Below are positions 35,787 through 44,309 of a stretch of DNA of 64,000 nt, one piece after another (positions within the stretch are counted from its first letter, which is position 1; each line of letters begins with the position of its first letter). The notes below the pieces were generated by a model, which did no database searches, was not told the DNA's origin, and was given only the letters and a program-made list of their open reading frames with translations. The stretch spans positions 1 to 64,000 of the forward strand of contig NZ_VDFV01000006.1 of NCBI RefSeq assembly GCF_006152145.1, written 5' to 3'. Source of the DNA: Rubellimicrobium roseum. Its GTDB lineage: Bacteria > Pseudomonadota > Alphaproteobacteria > Rhodobacterales > Rhodobacteraceae. The position numbers were made by a program, and so were the translations under genes.

Positions 35787-38024
35787 ATGACCGAGCCCGC
35801 ATCGGGACGCTTCCGCTCCCGTGCCGCCCGTCCCATCGCCCGGGACCGCTTTGTCCACCCCGATGCTTCGCTTGGCCTTTGCGTCATGGGTAGCCCGAAT
35901 GACCCCACTCCCAGCCTCACCCTCGTGGGAGGACGCGTGGTCGAGATGGACGGACGCGAGGCCGAAGACTTCGACGTGGTCGACCGTTTCATCGCAACCG
36001 AGGCGTTGGATCTCGAGGTCGCTGCCGAAGCAATGGCGATACCATCGCTCGACCTCGCGCGGATGCTCGTGGACATCCATGTGGGGCGCGAGGAGATCGT
36101 GCGTCTGTTTGGCGGCCTCACTCCCGCGAAGCTCGCAGACGTCGCGGGCCATCTCGACGTACTCGAGATGATGATGGCGCTGCGCAAGATGCGTGGCCGG
36201 CGCACGCCCGGTAACCAAGCCCACGTCACAAACTGGAAGGAGAACCCGGTCCTCTTGGCCGCCGATGCGGCCGAGGCGGCGCTTCGGGGCTTCGATGAAG
36301 CGGAGACCACCGTCCGGGTCGCCCCCATGGCCGCGATGAACGCCATGGCGCTTCTTGTGGGGTCCCAGGCGGGGCGCCCGGGGGTCCTCACCCAATGCGC
36401 GGTCGAGGAAGGGGTAAACCTGCGGCTCGGCCTCAAGGGCCTGACCTCCTACGCCGAGACGCTGTCGGTCTACGGCACCGCCGGGGCGTTCCGCGATGGC
36501 GACGACACGCCCTGGTCCAAGGGGTTTCTCGCCTCGGCCTATGCCTCGCGCGGCATCAAGATCCGCTTCACGTCTGGCGGGGGCTCCGAAGCCCTGATGG
36601 GCCACGACGAGGGCAAATCGATGCTCTACCTCGAAGCGCGCTGCCTTCTGATGGTCAAGGGCGCGGGCTCGCAGGGCGTGCAGAACGGGTCCATCTCCTG
36701 CATCGCGTTGCCCATGGCGCTCCCCGGCGGTGTGCGCGGCGTGCTGGCCGAGAACCTGCTGGCCTGCGCCCTCGGCCTCGAATGCGCGTCCGGCAACGAC
36801 GCTATGGCCTCGCACTCGGAGATGCGGAAGGCCGCCAAGCTCATGCTCCAGTTCCTGCCCGGCACCGACTTCGTGACCTCCGGCCAGAGCGTGATGCCTC
36901 GCCGCGACAACATGTTCGGCGGCGGTAACTTCGATGCCGACGACCTCGACGACTGGCTCGTGCTCCAGCGCGATATGCAGGTGGACGCGGGCCTTGTCCC
37001 CGTCCGCGAGGTCGAGGTGATCGAGGTCCGCAACCGCGCCGCCCGCGCCCTGCAGGCGGTCTTTGCCCACCTCGGCCTCCCCCTGATCACCGATGCCGAG
37101 ATCGAGGCCGCCGCCCTCGCTCACTCCTCAGATGACATGCCCGACCGCGACCTCGTGGCCGACCTAGCCGCCTCCACTGCGCTCCTGAACGGTCCACACG
37201 GCGTGGCTGACGTGATCCTTGCGCTCGACGCCGGTGGCTTCTCCGGCCTCGCGGAGCATCTCCTGCGGCTCCAGCGGGCGCGGGTGGAAGGCGATACGCT
37301 TCAGCCCTCCGCTGTGCTCGACGAGGAGTTCCGGGTCCTCTCGGCCTTCACCGACCCGAACGACTACCGTGGCCCCGGCACCGGCTACCGCCCCGAGGGC
37401 GCAACTTGGGACCGGATCGCCGACCTTCCCCAGGCGAAGCAGCCCTCCGAGATGCTGTCGCGGTCCACAGACGACACCGGCTTTCGACTTCTTGATGGTC
37501 GACCCGCGCTCTCCTCCTCGGACCCTTCGGACGTCGTCGTCGCCCTCGGCCCCGCCTTCGGAGCTCGGCTGGGCCGCACCATCGGCGAGCTTTCTCACCA
37601 AGACGTCCTTGCCGCCCTGACTCGCGGCATACGCGAGGAGGGCCTCACTCCCCGCCTCGTCCGCGTGCGCGCCACCGCCGACTGCGGCGCACTCGGGCAC
37701 GAGGCCTCGCGGCTCGCAGGCTCCGCTATCGGAATCGGCCTCCAGTCGAAGGGCACGGCTGTTATCCATCGCCATGGCCTTGCGCCTCTCGACAACCTTG
37801 AGCTTTTCTCGCAAGCCCCCGCCCTCACGGTCGACAGCTATGCCGCCATCGGCCGCAACGCCGCCCGGCACGCCAAGGGCGAGCCGCCTTCGCCAGTCCC
37901 GGTGCGCGTGGACAACATGGCGCGGCTCCGGCTCATTGTGCCGACCCTGCTCATGCACAAGGCCGAGCTTGCTGCAGTGCTCCCCGACGCCCCGCCTATG
38001 GAAGTCGCGCCCGATCATGGCTGA
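35787..38024 (+). CDS. Coenzyme-B12-type diol/glycerol dehydratase, large and medium subunits fused
   Basis: A 745-residue fusion. Residues 1 to about 555 align with PduC/DhaB1 and about 560-745 with PduD/DhaB2. Active-site residues of the Klebsiella large subunit are all present with a constant +3 offset: Gln144 and His146 (GNQAHVTN), Glu173 (EAETTV), Glu224 (YAETLS), Gln299 (VQNGS), Asp338 (SGND) and Ser365 (TSGQS). The medium part keeps LGPAFG, SAIGIGLQSKGT and NLELFSQAP. The enzyme dehydrates vicinal diols to aldehydes using adenosylcobalamin. No cobalamin riboswitch box is seen in the 187-nt gap upstream, and no reactivase or microcompartment gene is in the window. Confidence 0.92.
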   Translation: MTEPASGRFRSRAARPIARDRFVHPDASLGLCVMGSPNDPTPSLTLVGGRVVEMDGREAEDFDVVDRFIATEALDLEVAAEAMAIPSLDLARMLVDIHVGREEIVRLFGGLTPAKLADVAGHLDVLEMMMALRKMRGRRTPGNQAHVTNWKENPVLLAADAAEAALRGFDEAETTVRVAPMAAMNAMALLVGSQAGRPGVLTQCAVEEGVNLRLGLKGLTSYAETLSVYGTAGAFRDGDDTPWSKGFLASAYASRGIKIRFTSGGGSEALMGHDEGKSMLYLEARCLLMVKGAGSQGVQNGSISCIALPMALPGGVRGVLAENLLACALGLECASGNDAMASHSEMRKAAKLMLQFLPGTDFVTSGQSVMPRRDNMFGGGNFDADDLDDWLVLQRDMQVDAGLVPVREVEVIEVRNRAARALQAVFAHLGLPLITDAEIEAAALAHSSDDMPDRDLVADLAASTALLNGPHGVADVILALDAGGFSGLAEHLLRLQRARVEGDTLQPSAVLDEEFRVLSAFTDPNDYRGPGTGYRPEGATWDRIADLPQAKQPSEMLSRSTDDTGFRLLDGRPALSSSDPSDVVVALGPAFGARLGRTIGELSHQDVLAALTRGIREEGLTPRLVRVRATADCGALGHEASRLAGSAIGIGLQSKGTAVIHRHGLAPLDNLELFSQAPALTVDSYAAIGRNAARHAKGEPPSPVPVRVDNMARLRLIVPTLLMHKAELAAVLPDAPPMEVAPDHG

Positions 38025-38406
38025 AGACCCACCCCGGACCCGCTCGGGCCGCCCCCTTGAGGACGTGACCGTCGAAGCATTGCGCGCCGGCACCGTCGCT
38101 CCCTCGGACCTCGCAATCCACGCCGAGACGCTGCTCCGCCAAGCCCGGATTGCGGAGGAACGGGGCTACCGGCAGCTCGCCCGGAACTACCGCCGCGCAG
38201 CCGAGCTCACCCGCATTCCCGACGCGATGCTCGCCGGGATTTATGACCGCCTCCGTCCGCGCCGGTCGAGCTATGTGGAACTCCTCACCCTCGCGCAGGA
38301 GATGGCCGCGCTCCACGACGCGCCCGAGACCGGCGCCTACATCCGCGCCGCGGCCGAGGCCTACCGGGATGAGGGACTGCTCAGGTCGGACGGGGCAGGA
38401 TCCTGA
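38017..38406 (+). CDS. Diol/glycerol dehydratase small subunit
   Basis: A 129-residue homologue of PduE/DhaB3. It has SGRPLEDVTVEALRAG, then the conserved helical core NYRRAAELTRIPD and IYDRLRPRRSSYVELL. It overlaps the fused large-medium gene by 8 nt and should assemble with it into the active complex. It lacks the long N-terminal extension that carries microcompartment-targeting signals in Pdu-type enzymes, in keeping with the absence of shell genes. Confidence 0.9.
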   Translation: MAEDPPRTRSGRPLEDVTVEALRAGTVAPSDLAIHAETLLRQARIAEERGYRQLARNYRRAAELTRIPDAMLAGIYDRLRPRRSSYVELLTLAQEMAALHDAPETGAYIRAAAEAYRDEGLLRSDGAGS

Positions 38407-38587
38407 GCCGTTCCGCCTGCCTCTGCTGGCGCCCCTCAAGGACCCGAAGTTGCAGGAACTCAGGCTGCCCTAAGAGCGTCCAGCAATACTGGCCCGAGAT
38501 GATAGAGCCCAGGATAGCTGCCTGATCAGCTTGCGTGTCCTTAAGGTCGTTGTCGGCATGCTGATCTGGACTCCCCCGCCGGCCACA
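38381..38587 (-). pseudogene. Unassigned open frame, possible gene remnant
   Basis: A 69-codon stretch on the minus strand, bounded by stops, reads protein-like: DLKDTQADQAAILGSIISG, then GQPEFLQLRVLEGRQQRQ and AERLRIL. It has no ATG or GTG near its beginning and overlaps the end of the small-subunit gene by 26 nt. The composition (amphipathic, few Arg/Pro runs) differs from chance antisense frames nearby. Family not recognised; it may be the end of a decayed gene. Confidence 0.25.
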
Positions 38588-38622
38588 TCAGCGAAAACGA
38601 CATTTGCAGCCGAGACTTTGTC

Positions 38623-39780
38623 TCATCCTCGTGTCACGGCCCGCGCCGTGATCGGCACCAGCAGCACCAGCGCCGCCAGGAGCCAGAAGGCGGCCGACAG
38701 GCTGGTCGCGTCCGAGACAAAGCCCATGAGGGCCGGGCCGGCGAGGATGCCCGCGTAACCGGTCGTCGTGACCGCCGCGACCGCCAAACCCGCAGGCATG
38801 ACGGTCTGCCGCCCAGCCCGGCTGAAGAACACGGGCACCAGGTTCGCCGCTCCTAGGCCGATCAGGAGGAAGCCCAGGAGCGCCACGGGCGTCCAGTCCA
38901 CAGCCAGCAGCAGCACGAAGCCCGCGATGGTCAGGATCCCACCCCAGACGAGCACGCGCAGGTCTCCCAAGGCGCTGACCACCCGGTCGCCCGTGAGCCG
39001 GCCCACGGTCATGGCGACCGAGAAGAGCATGTAGCCCAAGCCGCCCTGGGCTGCGGAGTCGACCAGATCGCGGCCCAGCAGAAGCAGCGCGCTCCAGTCG
39101 AGAATGGCGCCCTCGACAAGGAAGATGAGCCCAGACAAGGCCGCGAGCAGCAGCACGATCCCGCGCGGGGCGACAAAGGCCGGGGCCTCGCCTCCTTGGA
39201 CCTGCAACAGGCGCGGCCACGCCAGCAGGATAGCCACGAGGGCCAATGCACTGCCGCAGAGCGAGCTGGCCAGAGGCGACACGCCCTGAGACAGGAGAAG
39301 CGTGATGCCGCCTGCGCCCACGAAGCCGCCCACGCTGAACATGCCATGGAACCCCGACATGAGCGGCACGCCGGCGGCCTTCTCGACCTCCGTGGCATGG
39401 ACGTTCATCGCCACGTCGATGGTCCCGAGCGAGGCCCCAAAGAGAAGAAGCGCGGCGGCGAGCAGGAGCGGACTGCTGACCACGGACAGGAAAGGCAGGA
39501 TCAGGACCAGCCCAAGGCCCCCAGTCAGGATCATGGGCTTGCTGCCCACCTGAGCACTGATCCAGCCGGTGAGCGGCATGGCCAGGATCGAGCCCAGGCC
39601 AAGGCAGAGGAGAAGGAGCCCAAGCTGGCCCTCATCGGCGCCAACGTTCGCCTTGGCAAAGGGCACCATGGGCGCCCAGCAGGCCATCACGAAGCCAGCG
39701 GCAAAGAACGACAGGCGTGTGGCGAGGCGGGTGGCCCCTGTGTCCGCCGATACGGGCTCGGTCTCAGCGTAGGAGGTCAT
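38623..39780 (-). CDS. Major facilitator superfamily transporter (YbjJ-like)
   Basis: A 385-residue membrane protein with about 12 predicted helices. The start of the core, RLSFFAAGFVMACWAPMVPFAKA, and GASLGTIDVAMNVHATEVEK followed by SGFHGMFSVGGFVGAG are typical of the YbjJ/fucose-permease-like MFS group. It lies 29 nt behind a DeoR regulator gene on the same strand and is probably co-transcribed. Substrate unknown; a sugar or a small metabolite is likely. The convergent gap to the dehydratase genes holds no clear terminator. Confidence 0.82.
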   Translation of the reverse strand: MTSYAETEPVSADTGATRLATRLSFFAAGFVMACWAPMVPFAKANVGADEGQLGLLLLCLGLGSILAMPLTGWISAQVGSKPMILTGGLGLVLILPFLSVVSSPLLLAAALLLFGASLGTIDVAMNVHATEVEKAAGVPLMSGFHGMFSVGGFVGAGGITLLLSQGVSPLASSLCGSALALVAILLAWPRLLQVQGGEAPAFVAPRGIVLLLAALSGLIFLVEGAILDWSALLLLGRDLVDSAAQGGLGYMLFSVAMTVGRLTGDRVVSALGDLRVLVWGGILTIAGFVLLLAVDWTPVALLGFLLIGLGAANLVPVFFSRAGRQTVMPAGLAVAAVTTTGYAGILAGPALMGFVSDATSLSAAFWLLAALVLLVPITARAVTRG

Positions 39781-39809
39781 GACAGGGCTCGAGGAAAGGG
39801 ACGGAAGGG

Positions 39810-40595
39810 TCAGGAGTTCGGGGCCTCGGCGATCCGCAGGTCAGCGCCTTCCGTGCGAAGGGTGGAGACAACCTCGAGGGGCGCGTCATGTTCAAGGACG
39901 ACGTGCGTAATGTCCGAGACAGGGCCGATGGCAAACGGAGCGGAGGTCTCCAGCTTGGCGTTGGTCATCATCAACGCCGTGGCCGCGCTCACCTCGAGGA
40001 GGCGGCGCTTCATGTCCACGTCGTCCATGTCGAAGCCGGCGAGACCAGTCTGTGCCGACAGGGCGCAGGCGCCTAGGAAGCAAAGGTCGAACCGGAAGCG
40101 CCCCAACTCGGTCAGAGCCCGAGCATCGACGCAGCCGCCAACCACCGGGTTCACGCGGCCGCCGATAAGGATCAGCGAGAGGTCGCTGCGGGTCATCAGC
40201 GCCGCCGCCGCCGGCAGCGAGTTCGTGACCACCCGCAAGCCCCAGTCGCGCGGCAGCAGCCCGGCCAGCTGGAGCACCGTGCTCCCTGTATCGAGGAAGA
40301 TTGTCTGCCCCTTGGCGATCAGGCCCACAGCGGCTCGAGCCAGGGCGCGCTTGCGCGCAGCGTCCTCGCCCGAGCGGACCTCGATCGGCGTTGAGGCCGG
40401 CGAGAGCGGCAGCGCACCACCGTAGACGCGCTGGCAGAGCCCCTCCTGCGCCAGCGCCCGCAGGTCGCGGCGGACAGCGTCCTCGGACACGCCAAACTCC
40501 TGCGCAAGGGCGGTGGCCACCACGGCCTGACCGCGAGCTAAGCGCTGGGCGATCTGCTGGCGTCGGCCAAGGGAGAGAATAGACGAATCGTGCAT
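39810..40595 (-). CDS. DeoR-family transcriptional regulator
   Basis: A 261-residue regulator with an N-terminal DeoR helix-turn-helix (VVATALAQEFGVSEDAVRRDLRAL is the region; recognition helix in SEDAVRRDL), the linker RVYGGALPLSP, and a C-terminal sensor domain with LDTGSTVLQLA, VVTNSLPAA and LIGGRVNP. The family responds to sugar phosphates. ATG 40595 is used; a TTG two codons earlier is possible. It leads a two-gene operon with the MFS transporter gene. Confidence 0.88.
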   Translation of the reverse strand: MHDSSILSLGRRQQIAQRLARGQAVVATALAQEFGVSEDAVRRDLRALAQEGLCQRVYGGALPLSPASTPIEVRSGEDAARKRALARAAVGLIAKGQTIFLDTGSTVLQLAGLLPRDWGLRVVTNSLPAAAALMTRSDLSLILIGGRVNPVVGGCVDARALTELGRFRFDLCFLGACALSAQTGLAGFDMDDVDMKRRLLEVSAATALMMTNAKLETSAPFAIGPVSDITHVVLEHDAPLEVVSTLRTEGADLRIAEAPNS

Positions 40596-40899
40596 GAACA
40601 AGAACTACAGAGCGAAACCAAGAAGGTCGAGAGCCTATGTGATCTGCACTCGCTTCGTGAACAAATCCATCGCGAGCAGCTTGCGACGTCCTCGACCTCG
40701 GTCGCATAGGGCGGGGCAATCGGGAGAAAACCTCGCTGGACATAGTTCCAGCGGATGAGGAAACGCACCGGTAAGAGGACCACCGGTGGACGTCAGTCCG
40801 GTGTTCTTAACGGACGGTGATGCGACGGCCAGCCTTGGCAGGTTGTGGCCGTAGGTAGCCTCTACAGCATCCGAACCGTTCCTGTGGCGCAAAGATTTC
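40596..40899. other. Intergenic stretch of about 300 nt upstream of the DeoR gene, no gene assigned
   Basis: Short open frames on the minus strand give no recognisable protein. A 10-bp palindrome ACCACCGGTGG-like element is at about 40780-40790. The DeoR promoter must lie in this stretch, but no clear -35/-10 pair on the minus strand was identified. Confidence 0.35.
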
Positions 40900-40954
40900 C
40901 TTGACAACCCGAAGCACATATCCCATCCGTCATATGTAACGGACTAGTTACATA
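40900..40954 (+). promoter_or_regulatory. Promoter and TetR-type operator of the VOC gene
   Basis: TTGACA (40900-40905) is a perfect -35 box. Downstream is TATGTAAC-ggacta-GTTACATA (40933-40954), an exact inverted repeat with 8-bp arms. Its core at 40936-40951, GTAACGGACTAGTTAC, matches the recurrent palindrome GTAACTAnnTAGTTAC at 12 of 14 fixed positions. The VOC start is 85 nt further on. It is the first of six such sites linked here to the TetR regulator at 43430-44092. Confidence 0.65.
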
Positions 40955-41038
40955 CTCGTTGTGACTTGGGTCCGACTTGGGAGGCTCCGGATCAACCGGA
41001 CAATCACGATCAGTGAGCCCTCGCATCAGGGAGGATGC

Positions 41039-41557
41039 ATGAAGACCTACGGAATGCAGCATGTCGGCTTCACCGTGCCTGACCTCGAGGAGGCGGTTCG
41101 GTTCTTCGAAACGGTCTTCGGCGGCGTCACCGTCTTGTCCACCGGACTGATCGACGTGGATGACGAGTTCATGCAGCGGCGGCTCGGGGTTCCGGGCAAC
41201 CGGCGCATCCAGGATATCAAGGTCCTGCGCGTAGGAAACGGCAGCAACCTCGAGCTTTTCCAGTATTCCGGGGAACCCGCCTCCTATGAGCCGCTAAAGC
41301 GAAACAGCCAGCCTGGTGGGTTCCACCTCGCGTTCCAGGTGGACGACGCATACGCCGCGGCGCAAAGGCTTCGGATGTCCGGTGTCGATGTCCTGGATGG
41401 ACCGACGGACGTGCAGTCGGGTCCGATGGCAGGGCTGACTTGGCTCTATCTGCGCGCCCCCTGGGGACAGTTCCTCGAAATCGTAAGCATGTCTGGCCCG
41501 CTTGGGCATGAGCATGATGGAGGCCCAAAGCAATGGTCGCCAGTGACCAACAGCTAG
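41039..41557 (+). CDS. VOC-superfamily (glyoxalase/dioxygenase-fold) protein
   Basis: A 172-residue vicinal-oxygen-chelate protein with two beta-alpha-beta-beta-beta modules. The first starts MQHVGFTVPDLEEAVRFF and the second GGFHLAFQVDDAYAAA; metal ligands are probably His in QHVGF, Glu in NLELFQY, His in FHLAF and Glu in QFLEIV. Members include glyoxalase I, epimerases and ring-cleaving dioxygenases. GGGAGG precedes ATG 41039. It follows one of the shared operators, so its reaction probably belongs to the same pathway as the third importer. Confidence 0.8.
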   Translation: MKTYGMQHVGFTVPDLEEAVRFFETVFGGVTVLSTGLIDVDDEFMQRRLGVPGNRRIQDIKVLRVGNGSNLELFQYSGEPASYEPLKRNSQPGGFHLAFQVDDAYAAAQRLRMSGVDVLDGPTDVQSGPMAGLTWLYLRAPWGQFLEIVSMSGPLGHEHDGGPKQWSPVTNS

Positions 41558-41721
41558 GACGAGCATTTTTTGGATATGCAGCATCCGGGCCATGGCTTCG
41601 CTGCAGGGCATGTCTCTAGAAGCGATTGCATCGTTGAAGGTACTGCGATTCCTCGAGGCAAGCCGTTCTATGGTTCGGCAGACATCTTGTGCCTCATGAA
41701 CCGACTCGGGAGGACTGACCG

Positions 41722-42795
41722 ATGCCTCGAGAGATCATGATCTCAGGACGACGGGTATTTGAACTGGTCGATTGTCAAGACAGCCCGCTCGCGCCGGGCG
41801 AGATCCGGGGACCCACGGTCGTAACATTGGTAAGTCAAGGAACCGAGATCGGCTGGGCCGATGGCGGAATTTATCCAGTTCGCCCAGGCTACGCAGCGAT
41901 CTTCTGCGTGGAGGAGATTGGGTCAGCCGTGACCGGGGTCAGAAAGGGAGAGCTCCGATTTGCCATGGGACCGCATCGCTCGAGCCAGACCCATGCCGTT
42001 CTGGACACGTTGCCCGTTCCCAACGGCCTACCGCCGGATATCGCGGTGATCGCCCGCCTGATGGGCGTGTCGATGACCACCCTGATGACCACGGCCGCGC
42101 GCCCCGGCGACCGGGTGATCGTGACGGGCGCAGGACCGGTCGGCCTCTTGGCGGCACAACTATTCAGGATTGGCGGCTACCGAGTGACGGTCGTGGACCC
42201 CGACCTGCTTCGTCGGAGTCAAGCGGCGAAGGCAGGCCTTCACGATGCGCTGGCTGCGATGCCGCTCGATGATCCAGATCTCGCGGGGCGCGTGGCGCTT
42301 GTTGTCGAATGCTCAGGGCACGAGACGGCAGTCGTCGAGGGCTGCCGAATTCTACGACGCTTGGGCGAGGTCGTCCTCATTGGTGTGCCATGGCGGAAAT
42401 ACACTGACAAAACTGCTCATGAGCTTCTCAATGCCGTCTTTTTTGGTCTGATCACAGTGCGGTCGGGGTGGGAATGGCAACTTCCGTTGCATTCTCGTGG
42501 GTTCATCTGGGAAGAGCTGCATCAAGGCTACAACAACGCGCCCCATAGCAGCTTCAGCGGATACGAACTCGCGTTGTCTTGGCTGGCAGAGGGGCGCATT
42601 CAACTCGACGGTCTCGTCCGGGTTGAGGCGCCGGATGATCCCCAAGCTCTTTATACACGCATCATCGACCGGACCATTGAGGAGCCCTTAATTGTCCTGG
42701 ACTGGGCAAACAAGACGCCAGCGACAAGGTCGGGGACATCGTCCAATGGGCCCGCGGCAGGGCTCGACGGCGATCTGGTGCGCGAAGCTCGGTAA
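41722..42795 (+). CDS. Medium-chain dehydrogenase/reductase lacking ordinary zinc motifs
   Basis: A 357-residue MDR-family oxidoreductase. The N-terminal half has VTLVSQGTEIGWADGG and PVRPGYAAIFCVEEIG, as in the SxGTE group (BchC-like) that lacks the classical GHE zinc site; the Rossmann motif is VIVTGAGPVGLLAAQLFR. GGGAGGA precedes the ATG. It lies 164 nt after the VOC gene on the same strand. A tail of about 20 polar residues (TPATRSGTSSNGPAAG) extends past the family end. The role is probably NAD(P)-dependent oxidation of a hydroxyl in the imported substrate. Confidence 0.7.
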   Translation: MPREIMISGRRVFELVDCQDSPLAPGEIRGPTVVTLVSQGTEIGWADGGIYPVRPGYAAIFCVEEIGSAVTGVRKGELRFAMGPHRSSQTHAVLDTLPVPNGLPPDIAVIARLMGVSMTTLMTTAARPGDRVIVTGAGPVGLLAAQLFRIGGYRVTVVDPDLLRRSQAAKAGLHDALAAMPLDDPDLAGRVALVVECSGHETAVVEGCRILRRLGEVVLIGVPWRKYTDKTAHELLNAVFFGLITVRSGWEWQLPLHSRGFIWEELHQGYNNAPHSSFSGYELALSWLAEGRIQLDGLVRVEAPDDPQALYTRIIDRTIEEPLIVLDWANKTPATRSGTSSNGPAAGLDGDLVREAR

Positions 42796-42953
42796 ACAGT
42801 CCCCGTTCGGGGAGGCTGATATGTGCAGCCAAACGGTCACGGACCAAAGCGAGCTTGCCGATCGGTATGTGCCCATCAGTGGCGAGTTGCATATAACCAG
42901 ATCCGAGGCCGGCGCGACAAGTAGTTAGACACATATCTCAAAGGAAACGGCCA

Positions 42954-43418
42954 GTGAACGATCCGACTAAGCTGCCCTCAACCATGCCGTCTGTCATTGT
43001 CATCTCGAGCCTGGGCAGCCAAACGGCTCTAACGTTGGTCCGCCGTGCCCTTGATGAGGCTGCCTATCATCAGTGGCGAATCGCTGTCGCGGTGGCAGAC
43101 GCTAATGGTGCCATCCTTGCCTCCGCCCGGATGGATGGGGTCGCGCCGCCGATCCTGGAATTCGCTTTCGACAAGGCATTCACGGCCGCGACTATGCGCC
43201 GGACAACGGCGGCGTTTGCCGAGCGGATGGACAGTTCGCCGGGGCTGCGGCTGGGCCTAGCCACGCGCGAACGCTTACTGACCTGGGCCGGGGGCCTCCC
43301 GATCATCCACGACGGGCAGGTGATCGGGGCGATCGGGATCTCCGGTGCAAGGGATCATGAGGACGTCGCTTGCGCAGAGGCCACGCTGGCGGCCGAGGGC
43401 CTGGCCTGGGAAGCTTGA
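42954..43418 (+). CDS. GlcG/HbpS-family protein
   Basis: A 154-residue protein of the GlcG/HbpS (heme-binding-like) family. It shows ALTLVRRALDEAAYHQWRIAVAV, then DANGAILASARMDGV, KAFTAATMRRTTAAF and IGAIGISGARDHEDVACAEA. Members often sit in operons for glycolate, diol or aromatic-acid breakdown; their exact function is poorly known. It begins at a GTG with AAGGAAA upstream. It converges on the TetR gene with a gap of only 11 nt. Confidence 0.8.
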   Translation: MNDPTKLPSTMPSVIVISSLGSQTALTLVRRALDEAAYHQWRIAVAVADANGAILASARMDGVAPPILEFAFDKAFTAATMRRTTAAFAERMDSSPGLRLGLATRERLLTWAGGLPIIHDGQVIGAIGISGARDHEDVACAEATLAAEGLAWEA

Positions 43419-43429
43419 GGAACGGCCAT

Positions 43430-44092
43430 TCAAACGCTGACCACGCGTAAGATCGTGTCGATGTTGAACTGAAGCCGCTGCTCAAGCGCCTCTGGAGCCA
43501 TGAGGTCGCGCTCGAATACGATCGAGCCGGTGAAGCGGTTGGTCAGGTAGTAGTAGCCGACAGCGGCGATGGTGATGTTCAGCTGGACGGGGTCGATCCC
43601 GTCGCGGAATACGCCTTCGCGCACACCACGTTCCAAGATCTGAGCAACCATCCCGACGAAGCGCCGGTTCGCGACCTTCACCACCTCCGACTTCTTCAGA
43701 TGCCGCGCCCGGTGCAGGTTCTCGCTATTCACGAGCGTGAGAAACTCGGGGTTCTTGCGATAGTAATCCCAGGTGAAACGGACGAGCCTCTCAAGCGCGG
43801 ACTTGGGGTCGAGGTGATCCAGGTTGAGCTTCTGTTCGGCTGTCCGGATGTCGAGATAAGCCTGTTCAAGAACGGCTTGGAACAGGCCCTCCTTACTCTC
43901 GAAGTAATGGTAGATCATGCGTTTATTGGCTTTGGCCCGCTCCGCGATGTCGTCCACTCGGGCACCGCCAAGCCCGCTCTTGGCGAACTCCTTCTTGGCC
44001 GCTTCGAGGATCCGCAGTCGCGTCGCATCGGAGTCGCGGGTCCGCGGCCGCTCCGCCGTTTTCTCGATCTTTTCTAGTGATGACATCGACAT
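43430..44092 (-). CDS. TetR-family transcriptional regulator
   Basis: A 220-residue TetR regulator. The helix-turn-helix region is RILEAAKKEFAKSGLGGARV, then DIAERAKANKRMIYHYFESK (about residues 24-65); the C-terminal part (LDPKSALERLVRFTWDYYRKNPEF) is an AcrR/RutR-like ligand domain. ATG 44092 follows GGGAGGGGAG; the frame is open far upstream but family similarity begins here. TetR proteins of this type often repress acyl-CoA or catabolic operons. A palindrome in its own upstream gap (44193-44208) recurs in front of five neighbouring transcription units. Confidence 0.88.
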   Translation of the reverse strand: MSMSSLEKIEKTAERPRTRDSDATRLRILEAAKKEFAKSGLGGARVDDIAERAKANKRMIYHYFESKEGLFQAVLEQAYLDIRTAEQKLNLDHLDPKSALERLVRFTWDYYRKNPEFLTLVNSENLHRARHLKKSEVVKVANRRFVGMVAQILERGVREGVFRDGIDPVQLNITIAAVGYYYLTNRFTGSIVFERDLMAPEALEQRLQFNIDTILRVVSV

Positions 44093-44169
44093 CTCCCCTC
44101 CCAGCCACTGGCGGGCGTCTCCTGCAAAGAGAGGCGTCACACTGCGACAGTCAATCCCTAACAACAGGC

Positions 44170-44208
44170 TTGACGTCGCGTGGTGCAAGGAAGTAACTAG
44201 ATAGTGCG
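44170..44208. promoter_or_regulatory. Promoter region and operator copy between TetR and importer 3
   Basis: TTGACG (44170-44175) lies just upstream of GTAACTAGATAGTGCG (44193-44208), which matches GTAACTAnnTAGTTAC at 11 of 14 fixed positions; the left arm is perfect. The site lies about 100 nt from both the TetR start and the importer 3 binding-protein start, so it could control both. It shares AAGTAACTAnnTAGTGC with the copy at 59485-59500. Confidence 0.55.
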
Positions 44209-44309
44209 TTAACGGAGGAAAGCCGGGGTCGTCTCCCAAGTTTGGGAGTGGCTGCAGCAAGAAGTGCCACCTGCCGGACGTGATCTTGACAAGGACGGGG
44301 AGGACCAGA

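Noticed and set aside
35030-37124. Two long minus-strand frames (468 and 470 codons) opposite the SDR and dehydratase genes
   Set aside because: Both lie opposite genes with complete active-site motifs and show no protein family features.
42922-42928. TAGTTAG, resembling half of the TetR-type operator, upstream of the GlcG-like gene
   Set aside because: Only one arm is present; the other side does not match the motif.
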